From positions 1 through 32,924 of the forward strand of contig JAQSWF010000024.1 of NCBI GenBank assembly GCA_029266775.1: a stretch of 32,924 bases of DNA, given 5' to 3'. How positions within the stretch are numbered: position 1 is the first letter of the stretch; each line of letters starts with the position of its first letter. The position numbers and the translations under genes are program-made. This DNA is from Pseudonocardia sp. GTDB lineage: Bacteria > Actinomycetota > Actinomycetes > Mycobacteriales > Pseudonocardiaceae. The notes beneath the pieces were generated by a model. The model was given only the letters and a program-made list of their open reading frames with translations, searched no databases and was not told the origin of the DNA. Of this stretch, positions 1 through 7,642 are shown one piece after another.

Positions 1-558
1 ATCCTGCGGCCGGGTCGGCTCGACGTGAAGATCAAGATCGAGCGGCCGGACGCCGAGGCGGCGCAGGACATCTTCTCGAAGTACCTCACCAACACCCTGC
101 CGATCCATGTCGACGACCTCGCCGAGTTCGGTGGAGACCGCAAGTCGTGCGTCGACGCGATGATCCAGCGGGTGGTCGAGCGGATGTACGGCGAGACCGA
201 GGAGAACCGCTTCCTCGAGGTTACCTACGCCAACGGCGACAAGGAGACGCTGTACTTCAAGGACTTCAACTCGGGCGCGATGATCCAGAACATCGTAGAC
301 CGGTCGAAGAAGGCTGCGATCAAGTCGGTGCTCGAGACGGGCCAGCCGGGCCTGCGGGTGCAGCACCTGCTCGACGCGATCGTCGACGAGTTCGCCGAGA
401 ACGAAGACCTGCCGAACACGACGAACCCGGACGACTGGGCGCGGATCTCGGGCAAGAAGGGCGAGCGGATCGTCTACATCCGGACGCTGGTGACCGGGAA
501 GAACGCCGAGTCGGGACGGGCGATCGACACCGCGTCGAACACCGGCCAGTACCTGTAG
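1..558 (+). CDS. arc: Proteasome-associated AAA+ ATPase ARC/Mpa, C-terminal part (5' truncated by the window)
   Basis: The frame is open from base 1, so this is the last 185 residues of a longer protein. It begins inside the AAA+ module with ILRPGRLD, the second region of homology that carries the arginine finger. The alpha-helical small AAA subdomain follows. It ends in TGQYL, the C-terminal GQYL tail by which ARC/Mpa docks on the 20S proteasome alpha ring. The family forms hexamers that recognise Pup, unfold pupylated proteins and thread them into PrcBA. Coiled-coil, OB and Walker motifs lie outside the window. A perfect stem-loop follows the stop, and dop, pup and prcBA lie downstream. Confidence 0.95.
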   Translation: MLRPGRLDVKIKIERPDAEAAQDIFSKYLTNTLPIHVDDLAEFGGDRKSCVDAMIQRVVERMYGETEENRFLEVTYANGDKETLYFKDFNSGAMIQNIVDRSKKAAIKSVLETGQPGLRVQHLLDAIVDEFAENEDLPNTTNPDDWARISGKKGERIVYIRTLVTGKNAESGRAIDTASNTGQYL

Positions 559-571
559 CACCCGCGACGGC

Positions 572-598
572 AGCCCGGCTCCTCCGTGGAGCCGGGCT
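572..598 (+). terminator. Perfect stem-loop after arc
   Basis: An 11-base arm AGCCCGGCTCC (572-582) pairs exactly with GGAGCCGGGCT (588-598) around a 5-base loop, 14 bases after the arc stop. There is no U-run, which is usual for high-GC actinobacterial terminators. Termination is an inference from position and stem strength. Confidence 0.7.
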
Positions 599-620
599 AC
601 CGGTCGTTCTGCGTCGCCCC

Positions 621-679
621 GACCGAGCGAAAGCGGCGTTGGCAAGGTCTAGCTTCGCGAACGCCGCTTTCGCTCGGTA
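621..679. repeat. 59-bp stem-loop repeat, copy 1 of the ACCGAGCGAAAGCGGC family
   Basis: Arms of 19 bases (622-640 and 660-678) are perfectly complementary and enclose a 19-base loop. A second 59-bp copy lies at 26095-26153, with about 53 of 59 positions identical by eye. One stem pair is changed on both sides (G-C here, T-A there), so the hairpin is kept. A related shorter hairpin lies at 1861-1911. It sits between arc and a VOC gene and could act as a terminator or a dispersed REP-like element. Confidence 0.8.
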
Positions 680-747
680 GGAGGCGGCAGCCGGAGTGTC
701 TGATCCGTTCACGACCGGGCGCCTGGTGCGCCTCTACCGTGCTCGTC

Positions 748-1146
748 ATGATTACCGACGCGAAACTGGACGCCATCGGCATCGTGGTCGCCGACATGGG
801 CCGTGCGCTCGCGTTCTACCGGCTGCTGGGACTGGACGTGCCGCCGGGCGCCGAGGACGCGCCGCACGCCGAGCTGACGCTACCGGGCGGGTTGCGCCTG
901 CTGTTGGACACGGAAGCAACGATCGCGAGCTTCCACCCGGACTGGAAGCCGGGTACCGGCGGACGCGTGAGCCTGGCGTTCGCGTTCCCGGAGCCCGCCG
1001 CCGTCGACGCCGCCTACGCACAGCTCACGGCGGCGGGTTACCACGGCGAGCTCACGCCATTCGACGCCTTCTGGGGGCAGCGCTACGCGACCGTCCACGA
1101 CCCGGACGGCACGGGCGTCGACCTGTTCGCCCCCCTCGCCACCTGA
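748..1146 (+). CDS. VOC (glyoxalase/bleomycin-resistance superfamily) protein
   Basis: A protein of 132 residues with the single-domain VOC pattern: DAIGIVVADMGRALAFYRLLGL at the N-terminus is cut here by position (about residues 7-28), and a closing VHDPDGTGVDLF strand lies near residue 118. Such proteins bind a metal or sequester small molecules; substrate cannot be told from sequence. The ATG at 748 is preferred because TACCGT (735-740) ends 7 bases before it, a leaderless-type arrangement, and homology starts here. The frame is open further upstream to 586, but that stretch reads through the hairpin repeat and is not coding-like. Its 3' end overlaps the convergent AraC gene by 64 bases. 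Confidence 0.85.
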   Translation: MITDAKLDAIGIVVADMGRALAFYRLLGLDVPPGAEDAPHAELTLPGGLRLLLDTEATIASFHPDWKPGTGGRVSLAFAFPEPAAVDAAYAQLTAAGYHGELTPFDAFWGQRYATVHDPDGTGVDLFAPLAT

Positions 1147-1823
1147 CCCGGGGCCAGCCCGGCCAGCGCGCGAACCTCGCGCGACAGGTGCGGCTGGTCG
1201 GCGTACCCGGCGCTGGCGGCCACCTCGGCCAGGTCGACGCCGGCGCGCAGCAGCGCGAGGGCGCGGCGGAACCGCAGCACCCGCCGCAGCAGGGCGGGTC
1301 CGTAGCCGAAGGCGGCGACACACCGGCGGTGCAGCGAGCGGGTGGTCCAGCCGAGCGCGTCCGCGGTGTCGGCGGCCGACGACCCACCGGCGAGCCGGTG
1401 TGCGGCGACCCGGACGCCCGCTTCGGGCGGGGTGCCCGGGAGCCACCCGGAGATGGTGAGGAGCACCCGCGCGGGCGGGGCTCCCGACTCCAGCAGCGCG
1501 GCGCCCCGCCGCGCGGCCTCCGGCGCCAGGTCGCCCAGCGGCACACGGGCGTCGCGGACCGTGGCGGCCGGAGTGGCGAGCAGAGCAGGCAGCACCCCGG
1601 GCCGGAACCGCACGCCCACGGACGGCAGCCCGGCGGGACGGCTGTAGGGGTGCGGCGCGGTGTCCGGGCCCGCGACGAGCACGGCCGAGCCCGTCGTGAA
1701 CAGATCCATGCAGCCGTCCGGCAGCACGTCGACCTGCTCCGGTGCGGGCGGCGCATCGGAGATCCAGACGCACTCGGCGAGCGCGCGCAGCTCCGGCGGC
1801 ACCGGGTGCTCGCGGTAGCTCAC
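1083..1823 (-). CDS. AraC-family transcriptional regulator
   Basis: A protein of 246 residues. The N-terminal half (REHPVPPELR, then CVWISD, DGCMDLF and VGVRFRPG) resembles the DUF6597 sensor domain found in many AraC-type regulators. The C-terminal half holds two helix-turn-helix units: SAADTADALGWTTRSLHRRC, and DLAEVAASAGYADQPHLSRE around residues 205-225. The GTG at 1823 is chosen because TACGGT lies on this strand 6 bases upstream, again leaderless-like. An ATG at 1859 would add 12 residues but lies by the repeat at 1861. It is downstream of yceI on the same strand, separated by that repeat. The ligand is unknown; the convergent VOC gene is a possible target. Confidence 0.85.
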   Translation of the reverse strand: MSYREHPVPPELRALAECVWISDAPPAPEQVDVLPDGCMDLFTTGSAVLVAGPDTAPHPYSRPAGLPSVGVRFRPGVLPALLATPAATVRDARVPLGDLAPEAARRGAALLESGAPPARVLLTISGWLPGTPPEAGVRVAAHRLAGGSSAADTADALGWTTRSLHRRCVAAFGYGPALLRRVLRFRRALALLRAGVDLAEVAASAGYADQPHLSREVRALAGLAPGQVARGANRSTPVPSGSWTVA

Positions 1824-1860
1824 GCACCGACCGTAGCCGGGACACCCGACAGCCCTCATT

Positions 1861-1915
1861 GAGCGAACGCGGCGTTCGCTCCGTCAGACGTACCCGACGC
1901 CGCGTTCGCTCCGTC
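1861..1915. repeat. Alternative stem-loop repeat between yceI and the AraC gene
   Basis: GAGCGAACGC (1861-1870) pairs with GCGTTCGCTC (1872-1881). The segment 1861-1875 can also pair with 1897-1911, because GCGTTCGCTCCGTC occurs twice, at 1872-1885 and 1902-1915. The arm GAGCGAACGCGGCGTT differs by one base from the matching part of the repeat at 621. Two mutually exclusive hairpins are therefore possible in the yceI-AraC gap. Confidence 0.7.
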
Positions 1916-1924
1916 CGAGGGCGT

Positions 1925-2488
1925 TCAGGAGGCGCGGAGCACGCCCTCGATCTCGAGCGCGACCTGCACCTTGTCGCTCACGACAACCCCGCCGCCGTCG
2001 AGCGGCATCGCGATGTCGACGCCGAAGTCGCTGCGGTTGATCGCCGTCGACGCGGAGAAGCCGGCGCGGGTGCCGCCGTAGGCGTCGGGACCGAAGCCGT
2101 TCACCTCCAGCGCGAACGTGACCGGGCGCGTGACCCCCTTGATGGTGAGTTCGCCGTCGAGCGCCAACCCGTCGTCGTCGGGGCGAATCGCCGTGCTGCG
2201 GAACTCCCACGTGGGGTACCTCTCGGCCTCGAAGAAGTCCGCGGTGCGGAGGTGCCCGTCGCGCTGCCCGTTGCCTGTGTCGATCGACGAGGCGTCCACG
2301 GTGGTGGTCACGCTCGAATCGGTGAGTTCCGGAGCGGTCACGATCACGCCGCCGAAGGTGGCGAAGCGACCGCGTACCTTGCTCACCATCATGTGGCGCA
2401 CGGTGAAGGAGACGTCGGAGTGCACGGGGTCGATGTCCCACGTGCCGGCCACGTAGCCGGGGATCTGGGTGGTGGTCGCGGCGGTCAT
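1925..2488 (-). CDS. YceI-family protein (lipocalin-like, isoprenoid-binding fold)
   Basis: A protein of 187 residues showing the YceI pattern: AGTWDIDPVHSDVSFTVRHM (about 14-33), RGRFATFGG, a central DGELTIKGVTRPVTF strand pair, and the C-terminal SDKVQVALEIEG. YceI proteins form a beta-barrel that binds polyisoprenoid-like lipids. There is no signal peptide, so this one is probably cytoplasmic. The ATG at 2488 has a good ribosome site (GGAGG, 6 bases upstream). It diverges from a MarR gene across 89 bases holding repeated GTTGAG half-sites, so repression by that MarR protein is likely. Confidence 0.9.
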   Translation of the reverse strand: MTAATTTQIPGYVAGTWDIDPVHSDVSFTVRHMMVSKVRGRFATFGGVIVTAPELTDSSVTTTVDASSIDTGNGQRDGHLRTADFFEAERYPTWEFRSTAIRPDDDGLALDGELTIKGVTRPVTFALEVNGFGPDAYGGTRAGFSASTAINRSDFGVDIAMPLDGGGVVVSDKVQVALEIEGVLRAS

Positions 2489-2503
2489 GGGTACCTCCAG
2501 GTA

Positions 2504-2558
2504 GTTGAGCTCTCATTTGTTGAGCGCGATACCACCATGAACGCGTTGAGTTCTCAAC
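2504..2558. promoter_or_regulatory. Probable MarR operator cluster in the yceI-marR divergent promoter
   Basis: The half-site GTTGAG occurs three times in 47 bases, at 2504, 2519 and 2545. The last forms a perfect palindrome GTTGAGTTCTCAAC (2545-2558). The first forms an imperfect one, GTTGAG-CT-CTCATT (2504-2517). Dyads of this size between a MarR gene and its divergent neighbour are typical autoregulatory operators. Assignment to the adjacent MarR protein is inference. Confidence 0.7.
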
Positions 2559-2577
2559 TATTCCGAGGAGGTGTCGG

Positions 2578-3054
2578 ATGACGGATGTGACGGATGGCAC
2601 ACGCTGGCTCGACGACGACGAGCAGTGCACCTGGCGCGCGTTCCTCGCGGTGCAGCGGCTGCTGTTCGACCGGCTGGAGCGCCAGCTCCAGCGCGACTCC
2701 GGCCTGCCGATGACGTACTACGAAATCCTCGTGCGGCTCTCCGAGGCGCCCGACCACACGCTGCGGATGAGCCAGCTCGCCGACTCGGCGCTGTCGTCGC
2801 GCAGCCGCCTGTCGCACGCCGTCGCGCGACTCGAGGCCGAGGGATGGGTGCGGCGGCGCGCCTGCGCCGAGGACCGCCGCGGCTCGTTCGCCCAGCTCAC
2901 CGAGGAGGGAATGGCCAAGCTCCGTGCGGCGGCGCCCGAGCACGTCGAGGCGGTGCGCACCGAGCTGTTCGACGCGCTGACCCCCGCGCAGCTCCACGCG
3001 CTGCGCGAGATCAGCGACGCGGTGGTCGCACATCTATGTCGCCCCCGCCCCTGA
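2578..3054 (+). CDS. MarR-family transcriptional regulator
   Basis: A winged-helix regulator of 158 residues. It has the MarR layout: a helical dimerisation start (residues 14-40), GLPMTYYEILVRLSEAP leading into the helix-turn-helix (SQLADSALSSRSRLSHAVARL, about 65-85), the wing VRRRACAEDRRGSFAQLTEEG (DRR motif), and a C-terminal dimer helix. The ATG at 2578 has a strong GAGGAGG at 2565-2571. MarR proteins usually repress adjacent genes until a phenolic or oxidising ligand releases them; yceI is the obvious target. It ends 27 bases before the convergent NUDIX gene. Confidence 0.93.
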   Translation: MTDVTDGTRWLDDDEQCTWRAFLAVQRLLFDRLERQLQRDSGLPMTYYEILVRLSEAPDHTLRMSQLADSALSSRSRLSHAVARLEAEGWVRRRACAEDRRGSFAQLTEEGMAKLRAAAPEHVEAVRTELFDALTPAQLHALREISDAVVAHLCRPRP

Positions 3055-3081
3055 CCGAGGGCCGCCCCGCTCGGGTGCGAC

Positions 3082-3627
3082 TCAGGGGCTCTCGATCGGC
3101 TCGCCGCGCTCCGCGAACCACCGCTCGGCGAGCATCCGCCCGTCCGGCACGAACGGCCACGTCCGGTCCGCCAGGCGCGCGCGCAGCGCCACGAGGGGCA
3201 TCCAACGGCCATCCGCGACCTCTTCGGGCTGGTGGCGGACCGGACCGTCCCAGCGCGCCTCGTAGGCGTACAGGTGGCTGCGCAGGCCCCCGTCGCCCTC
3301 GTCGTAGGTCATCACGAACAGCTCGACCAGCGGAACCCCGCTGACGCCCAGCTCCTCGGCGAGCTCGCGCGCCGCGGTCGTCGGCGGATCCTCGCCCGGG
3401 GCGACGACCCCGCCCGCCCAGCAGTCGTGCAGGCCCGGCATCACCAACTTCGTCGCCGAGCGTCGGTGCACGTACACGCGGTTGCCGTCCACGCTGCGCA
3501 GGAGCACCCCGCCGACCCCGTGCCACAGCGACCGCGCGTAGACCTCTCCGCGCGTCGCGACCCCGGTCACCGCCCCCGCCGCGTCGTACACCGCGACCGG
3601 CTCGGCCAGAAGATCGGCAGGTTCCAC
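3082..3627 (-). CDS. NUDIX hydrolase
   Basis: A protein of 181 residues with a complete Nudix box G-x5-E-x7-REL-x2-EE-x-G, read as GVVAPGE, seven residues, then RELAEELG. The glutamates bind the divalent metal. The N-terminal part (AVYDAAGAVTGVATRGEVYARSL, cut here) and HRRSATKLVMPGLHDCWAGG resemble the YfcD/isopentenyl-diphosphate-isomerase-like Nudix branch, but the substrate cannot be assigned. The GTG at 3627 is preferred. The frame runs upstream to 3873, but that part overlaps dop and is low-quality sequence. CATCAT ends 6 bases before the GTG, a leaderless-like placing. Confidence 0.88.
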   Translation of the reverse strand: MEPADLLAEPVAVYDAAGAVTGVATRGEVYARSLWHGVGGVLLRSVDGNRVYVHRRSATKLVMPGLHDCWAGGVVAPGEDPPTTAARELAEELGVSGVPLVELFVMTYDEGDGGLRSHLYAYEARWDGPVRHQPEEVADGRWMPLVALRARLADRTWPFVPDGRMLAERWFAERGEPIESP

Positions 3628-3728
3628 CCCGCCATGATGTCCGGCCGGCGGCCCAATACGCTTACCGGACCTCCCACTTGTGGATCTCCGCCGTGCTTCG
3701 CTGCCGCGTTGACCGGCAGGACACGCGT

Positions 3729-3734
3729 TAGGCT
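3729..3734 (+). promoter_or_regulatory. Candidate -10 box of the dop transcript
   Basis: TAGGCT ends 6 bases before the ATG at 3741. The same hexamer stands 7 bases before the pafA ATG (11829-11834). A TTGACC at 3709-3714 would be a -35, but its 14-base spacer is shorter than usual. If correct, the mRNA starts at or next to the ATG of the mini-ORF and that ORF is read leaderlessly. Confidence 0.5.
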
Positions 3735-3740
3735 CGGCCG

Positions 3741-3788
3741 ATGACTCGCACGACGACTCCGGGCTCGACCGCGACGGCGCGCCGGTGA
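3741..3788 (+). CDS. Threonine-rich 15-residue leader ORF overlapping dop
   Basis: The ATG at 3741 opens [15 protein letters not shown] and stops at TGA 3786-3788. That stop overlaps the dop GTG (3785-3787) in a GTGA junction, in a different frame. Six of 15 residues are Thr. A TAGGCT box 6 bases upstream suggests that this ATG, not the dop GTG, is the 5' end of the message. dop has no clear Shine-Dalgarno of its own here. The likely role is translational coupling, so that dop is read only by ribosomes ending this ORF. It could also be a chance ORF. Confidence 0.5.
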   Translation: MTRTTTPGSTATARR

Positions 3789-5302
3789 CGGCCCGCCGGA
3801 TCATGGGCACGGAGGTCGAGTACGGCATCTCCGTGCCCGGCGATCCCACTGCGAATCCGGTGATCACATCCACCCAGGTGGTGCTGGCCTACGCCGCAGC
3901 CGCCGACATCCCCCGGTCGCGGCGGGCCCGCTGGGACTACGAGGTGGAGTCGCCACTGCGCGACGCGCGCGGGTTCGACCTGTCGGCGCCCACCCTCGCG
4001 TCCCCGGGGGAGTCCGAGCTGGACGACCTCGGCGCGGCCAACGTCATCCTCACCAACGGTGCCCGGCTCTACGTCGACCACGCCCATCCCGAGTTCTCCA
4101 CGCCCGAGGTCCTCTCCCCGCGCGACGTCGTGATCTGGGACAAGGCGGGGGAGCGGGTCATGGAGGAGGCCGCGATGCGCGCCGCGACGGTCCCCGGTGC
4201 CCCGCGCATCCAGCTGTACAAGAACAACGTGGACGGCAAGGGTGCCAGCTACGGCTCCCACGAGAACTACCTGATGGCCCGCCAGACGACGTTCCCCGCG
4301 ATCGTCGCGGGCCTGACGCCGTTCTTCGTCTCCCGGCAGGTGATCTGCGGTGCCGGCCGGGTCGGCCGGGGCGCCTCGGGCGACGAGCCCGGCTACCAGA
4401 TCGCCCAGCGCAGCGACTACATCGAGGTCGAGGTCGGCCTGGAGACCACGCTGAAGCGTGGCATCATCAACACCCGCGACGAACCGCACGCCGACGCCGA
4501 CAAGTACCGCCGCCTGCACGTCATCATCGGCGACGCCAACCTGTCGGAGTACTCGACGCTGCTGAAGGTCGGCACCACCGCGCTCGTCCTCGACATGATC
4601 GAGAAGGGCGTGCGGTTCGACGAGCTGCGCCTCGCCGAGCCGGTCCGGTCGGTGCACCGGATCAGCCACGACCCCACGCTGAGCACCACTGTCGAGCTGA
4701 CCGACGGCCGCCGGGTCACCGGCCTCGACCTGCAGCGGGCGTACTTCGAGAAGGCGGCCAAGCACGTCGAGAACACGATGGGCGGCGACGTCGACCCCGA
4801 CACCACCGAGGTCCTGACCCTGTGGGGCGAGGTCCTGGACGCCCTCGCCCGCGACCCACTCGACTGCGCGGACCGGCTGGACTGGCCGGCGAAGCTGCGC
4901 CTGCTCGAGGGCTATCGCGAACGCGACGGCCTCACCTGGGATGCCCCGCGCCTGCAGCTGGTCGACCTGCAGTACACGGATGTGCGACTGGGCAAGGGCC
5001 TCTACAACCGGCTGGTTGCCCGCGGATCGATCCGCCGGCTGGTCGACGAAGACGCGGTGCGCGCCGCGATGACCGAGCCGCCCGGCGACACCCGCGCCTA
5101 TTTCAGGGGACGCTGCCTCGAGCGCTACCCGACGCAGGTCGCCGCCGCGTCGTGGGACTCGGTGATCTTCGACCTGGGCCGCGAGTCGCTGGTTCGCATT
5201 CCGACCCTCGAGCCGCTGCGCGGCACCCGCCGCCACGTCGGGCAGCTCATCGACGACTCCCGCACGGCCGAGGAGCTGGTGGAGGCGCTCACCCGCGGGT
5301 GA
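3785..5302 (+). CDS. dop: Deamidase of Pup / depupylase Dop
   Basis: A protein of 505 residues, the usual Dop length. Dop converts the Pup C-terminal Gln to Glu before ligation and cleaves Pup from targets. It has a carboxylate-amine ligase fold related to glutamine synthetase. Visible signatures are GTEVEYG (metal/nucleotide glutamates E10 and E12), [13 protein letters not shown] with the catalytic Asp at residue 98, [41 protein letters not shown] (cut here) and WDSVIFDL near the end. An insertion rich in S/P/E at about 70-85 is the Dop loop that separates Dop from PafA. Start: GTG 3785, aligning with the known N-terminus; the ATG at 3803 is too short. Confidence 0.97.
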   Translation: MTARRIMGTEVEYGISVPGDPTANPVITSTQVVLAYAAAADIPRSRRARWDYEVESPLRDARGFDLSAPTLASPGESELDDLGAANVILTNGARLYVDHAHPEFSTPEVLSPRDVVIWDKAGERVMEEAAMRAATVPGAPRIQLYKNNVDGKGASYGSHENYLMARQTTFPAIVAGLTPFFVSRQVICGAGRVGRGASGDEPGYQIAQRSDYIEVEVGLETTLKRGIINTRDEPHADADKYRRLHVIIGDANLSEYSTLLKVGTTALVLDMIEKGVRFDELRLAEPVRSVHRISHDPTLSTTVELTDGRRVTGLDLQRAYFEKAAKHVENTMGGDVDPDTTEVLTLWGEVLDALARDPLDCADRLDWPAKLRLLEGYRERDGLTWDAPRLQLVDLQYTDVRLGKGLYNRLVARGSIRRLVDEDAVRAAMTEPPGDTRAYFRGRCLERYPTQVAAASWDSVIFDLGRESLVRIPTLEPLRGTRRHVGQLIDDSRTAEELVEALTRG

Positions 5303-5306
5303 GCAG

Positions 5307-5363
5307 GTGCGAGCAGGGTGACACTGCGTGCATCCGACGCCAGCAGTGCCACCCTGCTGGCAC
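5307..5363. repeat. Long stem-loop in the dop-pup gap
   Basis: Arms of 21 bases (5307-5327 and 5343-5363) pair with two mismatches around a 15-base loop, starting 5 bases after the dop stop. A related hairpin with a similar GTGACAC...CTGCATC core lies at 9599-9638. It is suited to end the dop message or protect its 3' end, and to separate dop from pup transcription. Confidence 0.7.
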
Positions 5364-5422
5364 CTCGTGTCGCCGTCGGATGCTCCGTCGACGCCCAGCC
5401 GCGCGCTTTTCGTCGGTCGCCT

Positions 5423-5441
5423 CGGTAGGGTTTGCCTACCG
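5423..5441 (+). promoter_or_regulatory. Inverted repeat with -10-like box upstream of pup
   Basis: CGGTAGG (5423-5429) and CCTACCG (5435-5441) form a 7-base dyad around GTTTG. The left part contains TAGGGT (5426-5431), a plausible -10, which would give a pup leader of about 70 bases. No good -35 is visible. It could be a promoter with an operator dyad or simply a stem in the leader. Confidence 0.4.
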
Positions 5442-5508
5442 GATCTCTTCGGGTCGGCCTCGTCGGTCGGGCCGCACCCGAGGGGACAGGCCCGAGGAGG
5501 AAAGCGTC

Positions 5509-5706
5509 ATGTCGCAGGAGCAGACCAAGCGTCAGGGCGGTGGCGGCGGGGACGACGACGACGGCACCGGCGCCGAGGCGTCCGGCCAGGAGCGGCGCGA
5601 GAAGCTCGGCGAGGACGTCGACACGATCCTCGACGAGATCGACGACGTGCTCGAGGAGAACGCCGAAGACTTCGTCCGCGCCTACGTCCAGAAGGGCGGC
5701 CAGTAA
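5509..5706 (+). CDS. pup: Prokaryotic ubiquitin-like protein Pup
   Basis: A protein of 65 residues, acidic and mostly disordered. A Gly/Asp-rich stretch (11-18) is followed by the conserved C-terminal half: EDVDTILDEIDDVLEENAED, then FVRAYVQKGGQ. That half forms a helix on the ARC coiled coil and is the ligation site. It ends in GGQ, so it needs Dop deamidation before PafA can use it. The start is decided by a strong GAGGAGG (5494-5500), 8 bases before the ATG. This is the strongest ribosome site in the locus and fits a protein needed in excess. It is 183 bases upstream of prcB. Confidence 0.98.
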   Translation: MSQEQTKRQGGGGGDDDDGTGAEASGQERREKLGEDVDTILDEIDDVLEENAEDFVRAYVQKGGQ

Positions 5707-5719
5707 CCTCCCCTCCGGA

Positions 5720-5780
5720 GGACGAGACCGGGCGGTATTCGCAGCAGGCGCCGGTCGGAGAGTCGCTTCCGGTCTCGTCC
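5720..5780. repeat. Perfect 12-base inverted repeat between pup and prcB
   Basis: GGACGAGACCGG (5720-5731) pairs perfectly with CCGGTCTCGTCC (5769-5780) across 37 bases. A short palindrome CCTCCGGAGG overlaps its left edge. It lies 14 bases past the pup stop. A partial terminator or mRNA-stability element that lets pup exceed prcBA is a reasonable guess. Confidence 0.6.
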
Positions 5781-5889
5781 CTCGTCCGGTCCCGGCTTTC
5801 GGGCGCCCCACATCAGGGGCGGCCAGTCGCGGGCCGGGCCGACCGCAGCTCATCCCACTGACCTCGATCGAGAGGCACCGCACCCGACC

Positions 5890-6780
5890 ATGTCGCCCTC
5901 GGAGCCCCGGCTGCCCTTCCCGCCCTCGCGCGGCGCGGGCGCGCTGTCGCCCGGGTCCACGTCGTTCACGGACTACGTCGCCGCCACGTCCCCGCACCTG
6001 CTGCCGGGCCGAATGGCGCACGAGCCCCACGACGCGCCCGCCCCGCACACCGCGCCCCTGACCGCACCCCTGCCGGGCCTCGAGGTGCCGCACGGCACCA
6101 CGATCGTCGCGCTCACCTTCTCCGGCGGTGTGGTGATCGCCGGCGACCGCCGCGCCACGATGGGCAACATGATCGCCCAGCGCGACATCGAGAAGGTCTT
6201 CGTGACCGACAGCTACTCGGCGGTCGGGATTGCCGGATCGGCGGGAATCGCCACCGAGATGGTGCGGCTGTTCTCCGTCGAGCTGGAGCACTACGAGAAG
6301 CTCGAGGGCGTCCCGCTGTCGCTGGACGGCAAGGCGAACCGGCTCGCCGGCATGGTCCGGGGCAACCTGGGCGCGGCGCTGCAGGGGTTCGTCGTGGTCC
6401 CGCTGTTCGCCGGCTACGACATCGACGCGACAGACCCGGCCACCGCCGGGCGGATCGTGACCTTCGACGCGACCGGCGGGCGGTACGAGGAGAAGCTCGG
6501 GTTCCACGCGGTCGGCTCGGGCTCGGTGTTCGCCCGGGGCTCGCTCAAGAAGCTGTACGACCCCGCCGCGGACCTCTCCCGGGCAGTCCGCACGGCCGTC
6601 GATGCGCTCTACGACGCCGCCGACGACGACTCCGCCACTGGCGGGCCTGACCTGATCCGCCACATCTACCCGCTGGTGGTCTCGATCACCGCCGAGGGCG
6701 CCGTGCGGCACCCGGACGAGGAAATCAGCGAGGTCACCGCCGCTGTCGTGAACGCCCGCGCGGAGCGTCCGGGCGGCTGA
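5890..6780 (+). CDS. prcB: 20S proteasome beta subunit PrcB, with propeptide
   Basis: A precursor of 296 residues. The propeptide holds the typical STSFTDYVA...LLPG stretch and ends at HG69. Cleavage exposes Thr70 (TTIVAL), the catalytic nucleophile. The other active-site residues are in register: Asp86 in AGDRRAT (Thr1 numbering D17) and Lys102 in DIEKVF (K33). The late motif [15 protein letters not shown] (cut by position, about 250-264) is also classic. Two beta rings stack between two PrcA rings. The ATG at 5890 keeps the conserved propeptide block. There is no close Shine-Dalgarno, only GAGAGG about 15 bases upstream. prcA follows after 46 bases. Confidence 0.97.
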   Translation: MSPSEPRLPFPPSRGAGALSPGSTSFTDYVAATSPHLLPGRMAHEPHDAPAPHTAPLTAPLPGLEVPHGTTIVALTFSGGVVIAGDRRATMGNMIAQRDIEKVFVTDSYSAVGIAGSAGIATEMVRLFSVELEHYEKLEGVPLSLDGKANRLAGMVRGNLGAALQGFVVVPLFAGYDIDATDPATAGRIVTFDATGGRYEEKLGFHAVGSGSVFARGSLKKLYDPAADLSRAVRTAVDALYDAADDDSATGGPDLIRHIYPLVVSITAEGAVRHPDEEISEVTAAVVNARAERPGG

Positions 6781-6826
6781 GCCCCACCCGCCGCACCCCG
6801 CTCCCCCCGACCCCTGGAGCCGCTCC

Positions 6827-7621
6827 GTGACGATGCCGTTCTACTCCTCCGTCGACCAGCTCCTGCGGGACCGCTCGGAGCTGGCCCGCAAGGGGATCGC
6901 CCGTGGGCGCAGCGTCGTGGTCCTCACCTACGCGGGCGGAGTGCTGTTCGTCGCGGAGAACCACTCGCCGTCGCTGCGCAAGGTCTCGGAGATCTACGAC
7001 CGGATCGGCTTCGCCGCCGTCGGTCGGTACAACGAGTTCGAGACGCTGCGCACGCACGGCATCCGGCTCGCGGACGTGCGCGGCTACCAGTACGACCGCC
7101 GAGACGTCACCGGCCGCTGGCTGGCGAACTCCTACGCCCAGATCCTCGGCCCGTCGTTCATCGAGCAGCAGAAGCCGTTCGAGGTCGAGCTGTGCATCGC
7201 CGAGGTCGGCGCGGAGCCGGCCGGTGACCAGCTCTATCGCATCACCTACGACGGCTCGATCACCGACGAGCCGCACTTCGTCGTCATGGGCGGGCAGACG
7301 GACCCGATCAGCACCGCCCTGCGGTCGTCGTACACCTGGGGCCTTGAGCTGGGCGACGCGGTCGGTGTGGCCGTGAGGGCGCTGCAGTCCGCGCCGCCAC
7401 CGGGCGCCAGTGGCAACGGTGCGGCCGGCGGTCGGGTGCTCGGCGTCGGGGCGCTGGAGGTCGCCGTGCTGGACCGCACCCACCTCCGCAGAGCGTTCCG
7501 GCGCATCGTGGGGGCTGGGCTGCGCGGGTTGCTACCGCCGGACAACCGGGGGGACGAGACGGAGCCCGAGGGCGGCGGCGACGACGCTCCCGCCGCGGGC
7601 GGGGCCGTCGACGGCAGCTGA
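6827..7621 (+). CDS. prcA: 20S proteasome alpha subunit PrcA
   Basis: A protein of 264 residues. It starts [20 protein letters not shown]; the gate-forming N-terminus is followed by helix H0 with [16 protein letters not shown], the alpha-subunit hallmark. GVLFVAEN takes the place of the beta active site, so it is catalytically inert. [28 protein letters not shown] and [16 protein letters not shown] are well conserved. The Gly/Asp/Glu-rich last 30 residues are probably disordered. GTG 6827 is chosen over ATG 6833 because GGAG (6816-6819) is 7 bases from it. It is convergent with the amidohydrolase gene after 21 bases. Confidence 0.97.
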   Translation: MTMPFYSSVDQLLRDRSELARKGIARGRSVVVLTYAGGVLFVAENHSPSLRKVSEIYDRIGFAAVGRYNEFETLRTHGIRLADVRGYQYDRRDVTGRWLANSYAQILGPSFIEQQKPFEVELCIAEVGAEPAGDQLYRITYDGSITDEPHFVVMGGQTDPISTALRSSYTWGLELGDAVGVAVRALQSAPPPGASGNGAAGGRVLGVGALEVAVLDRTHLRRAFRRIVGAGLRGLLPPDNRGDETEPEGGGDDAPAAGGAVDGS

Positions 7622-7642
7622 CGCGGTTCGCGGTCGTCGAGC

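Noticed and set aside
586-747. Coding extension upstream of the first VOC gene
   Set aside because: The frame reads through the 59-bp hairpin repeat, giving residues (TERKRRWQGL) that recur in the extension of lnt, which is a sign of repeat translation and not of protein.
3628-3873. N-terminal extension of the NUDIX protein overlapping dop
   Set aside because: The extra 82 residues are Ser/Arg/Pro-rich, overlap the dop start, and lack homology; the Nudix fold begins after 3627.
3728-5236. A 502-codon open frame on the minus strand over dop
   Set aside because: It is antisense to dop with an Ala/Arg/Gly/Val-rich composition and no domain; it follows from high GC at third codon positions. Many similar long antisense frames across the window were dropped for the same reason.
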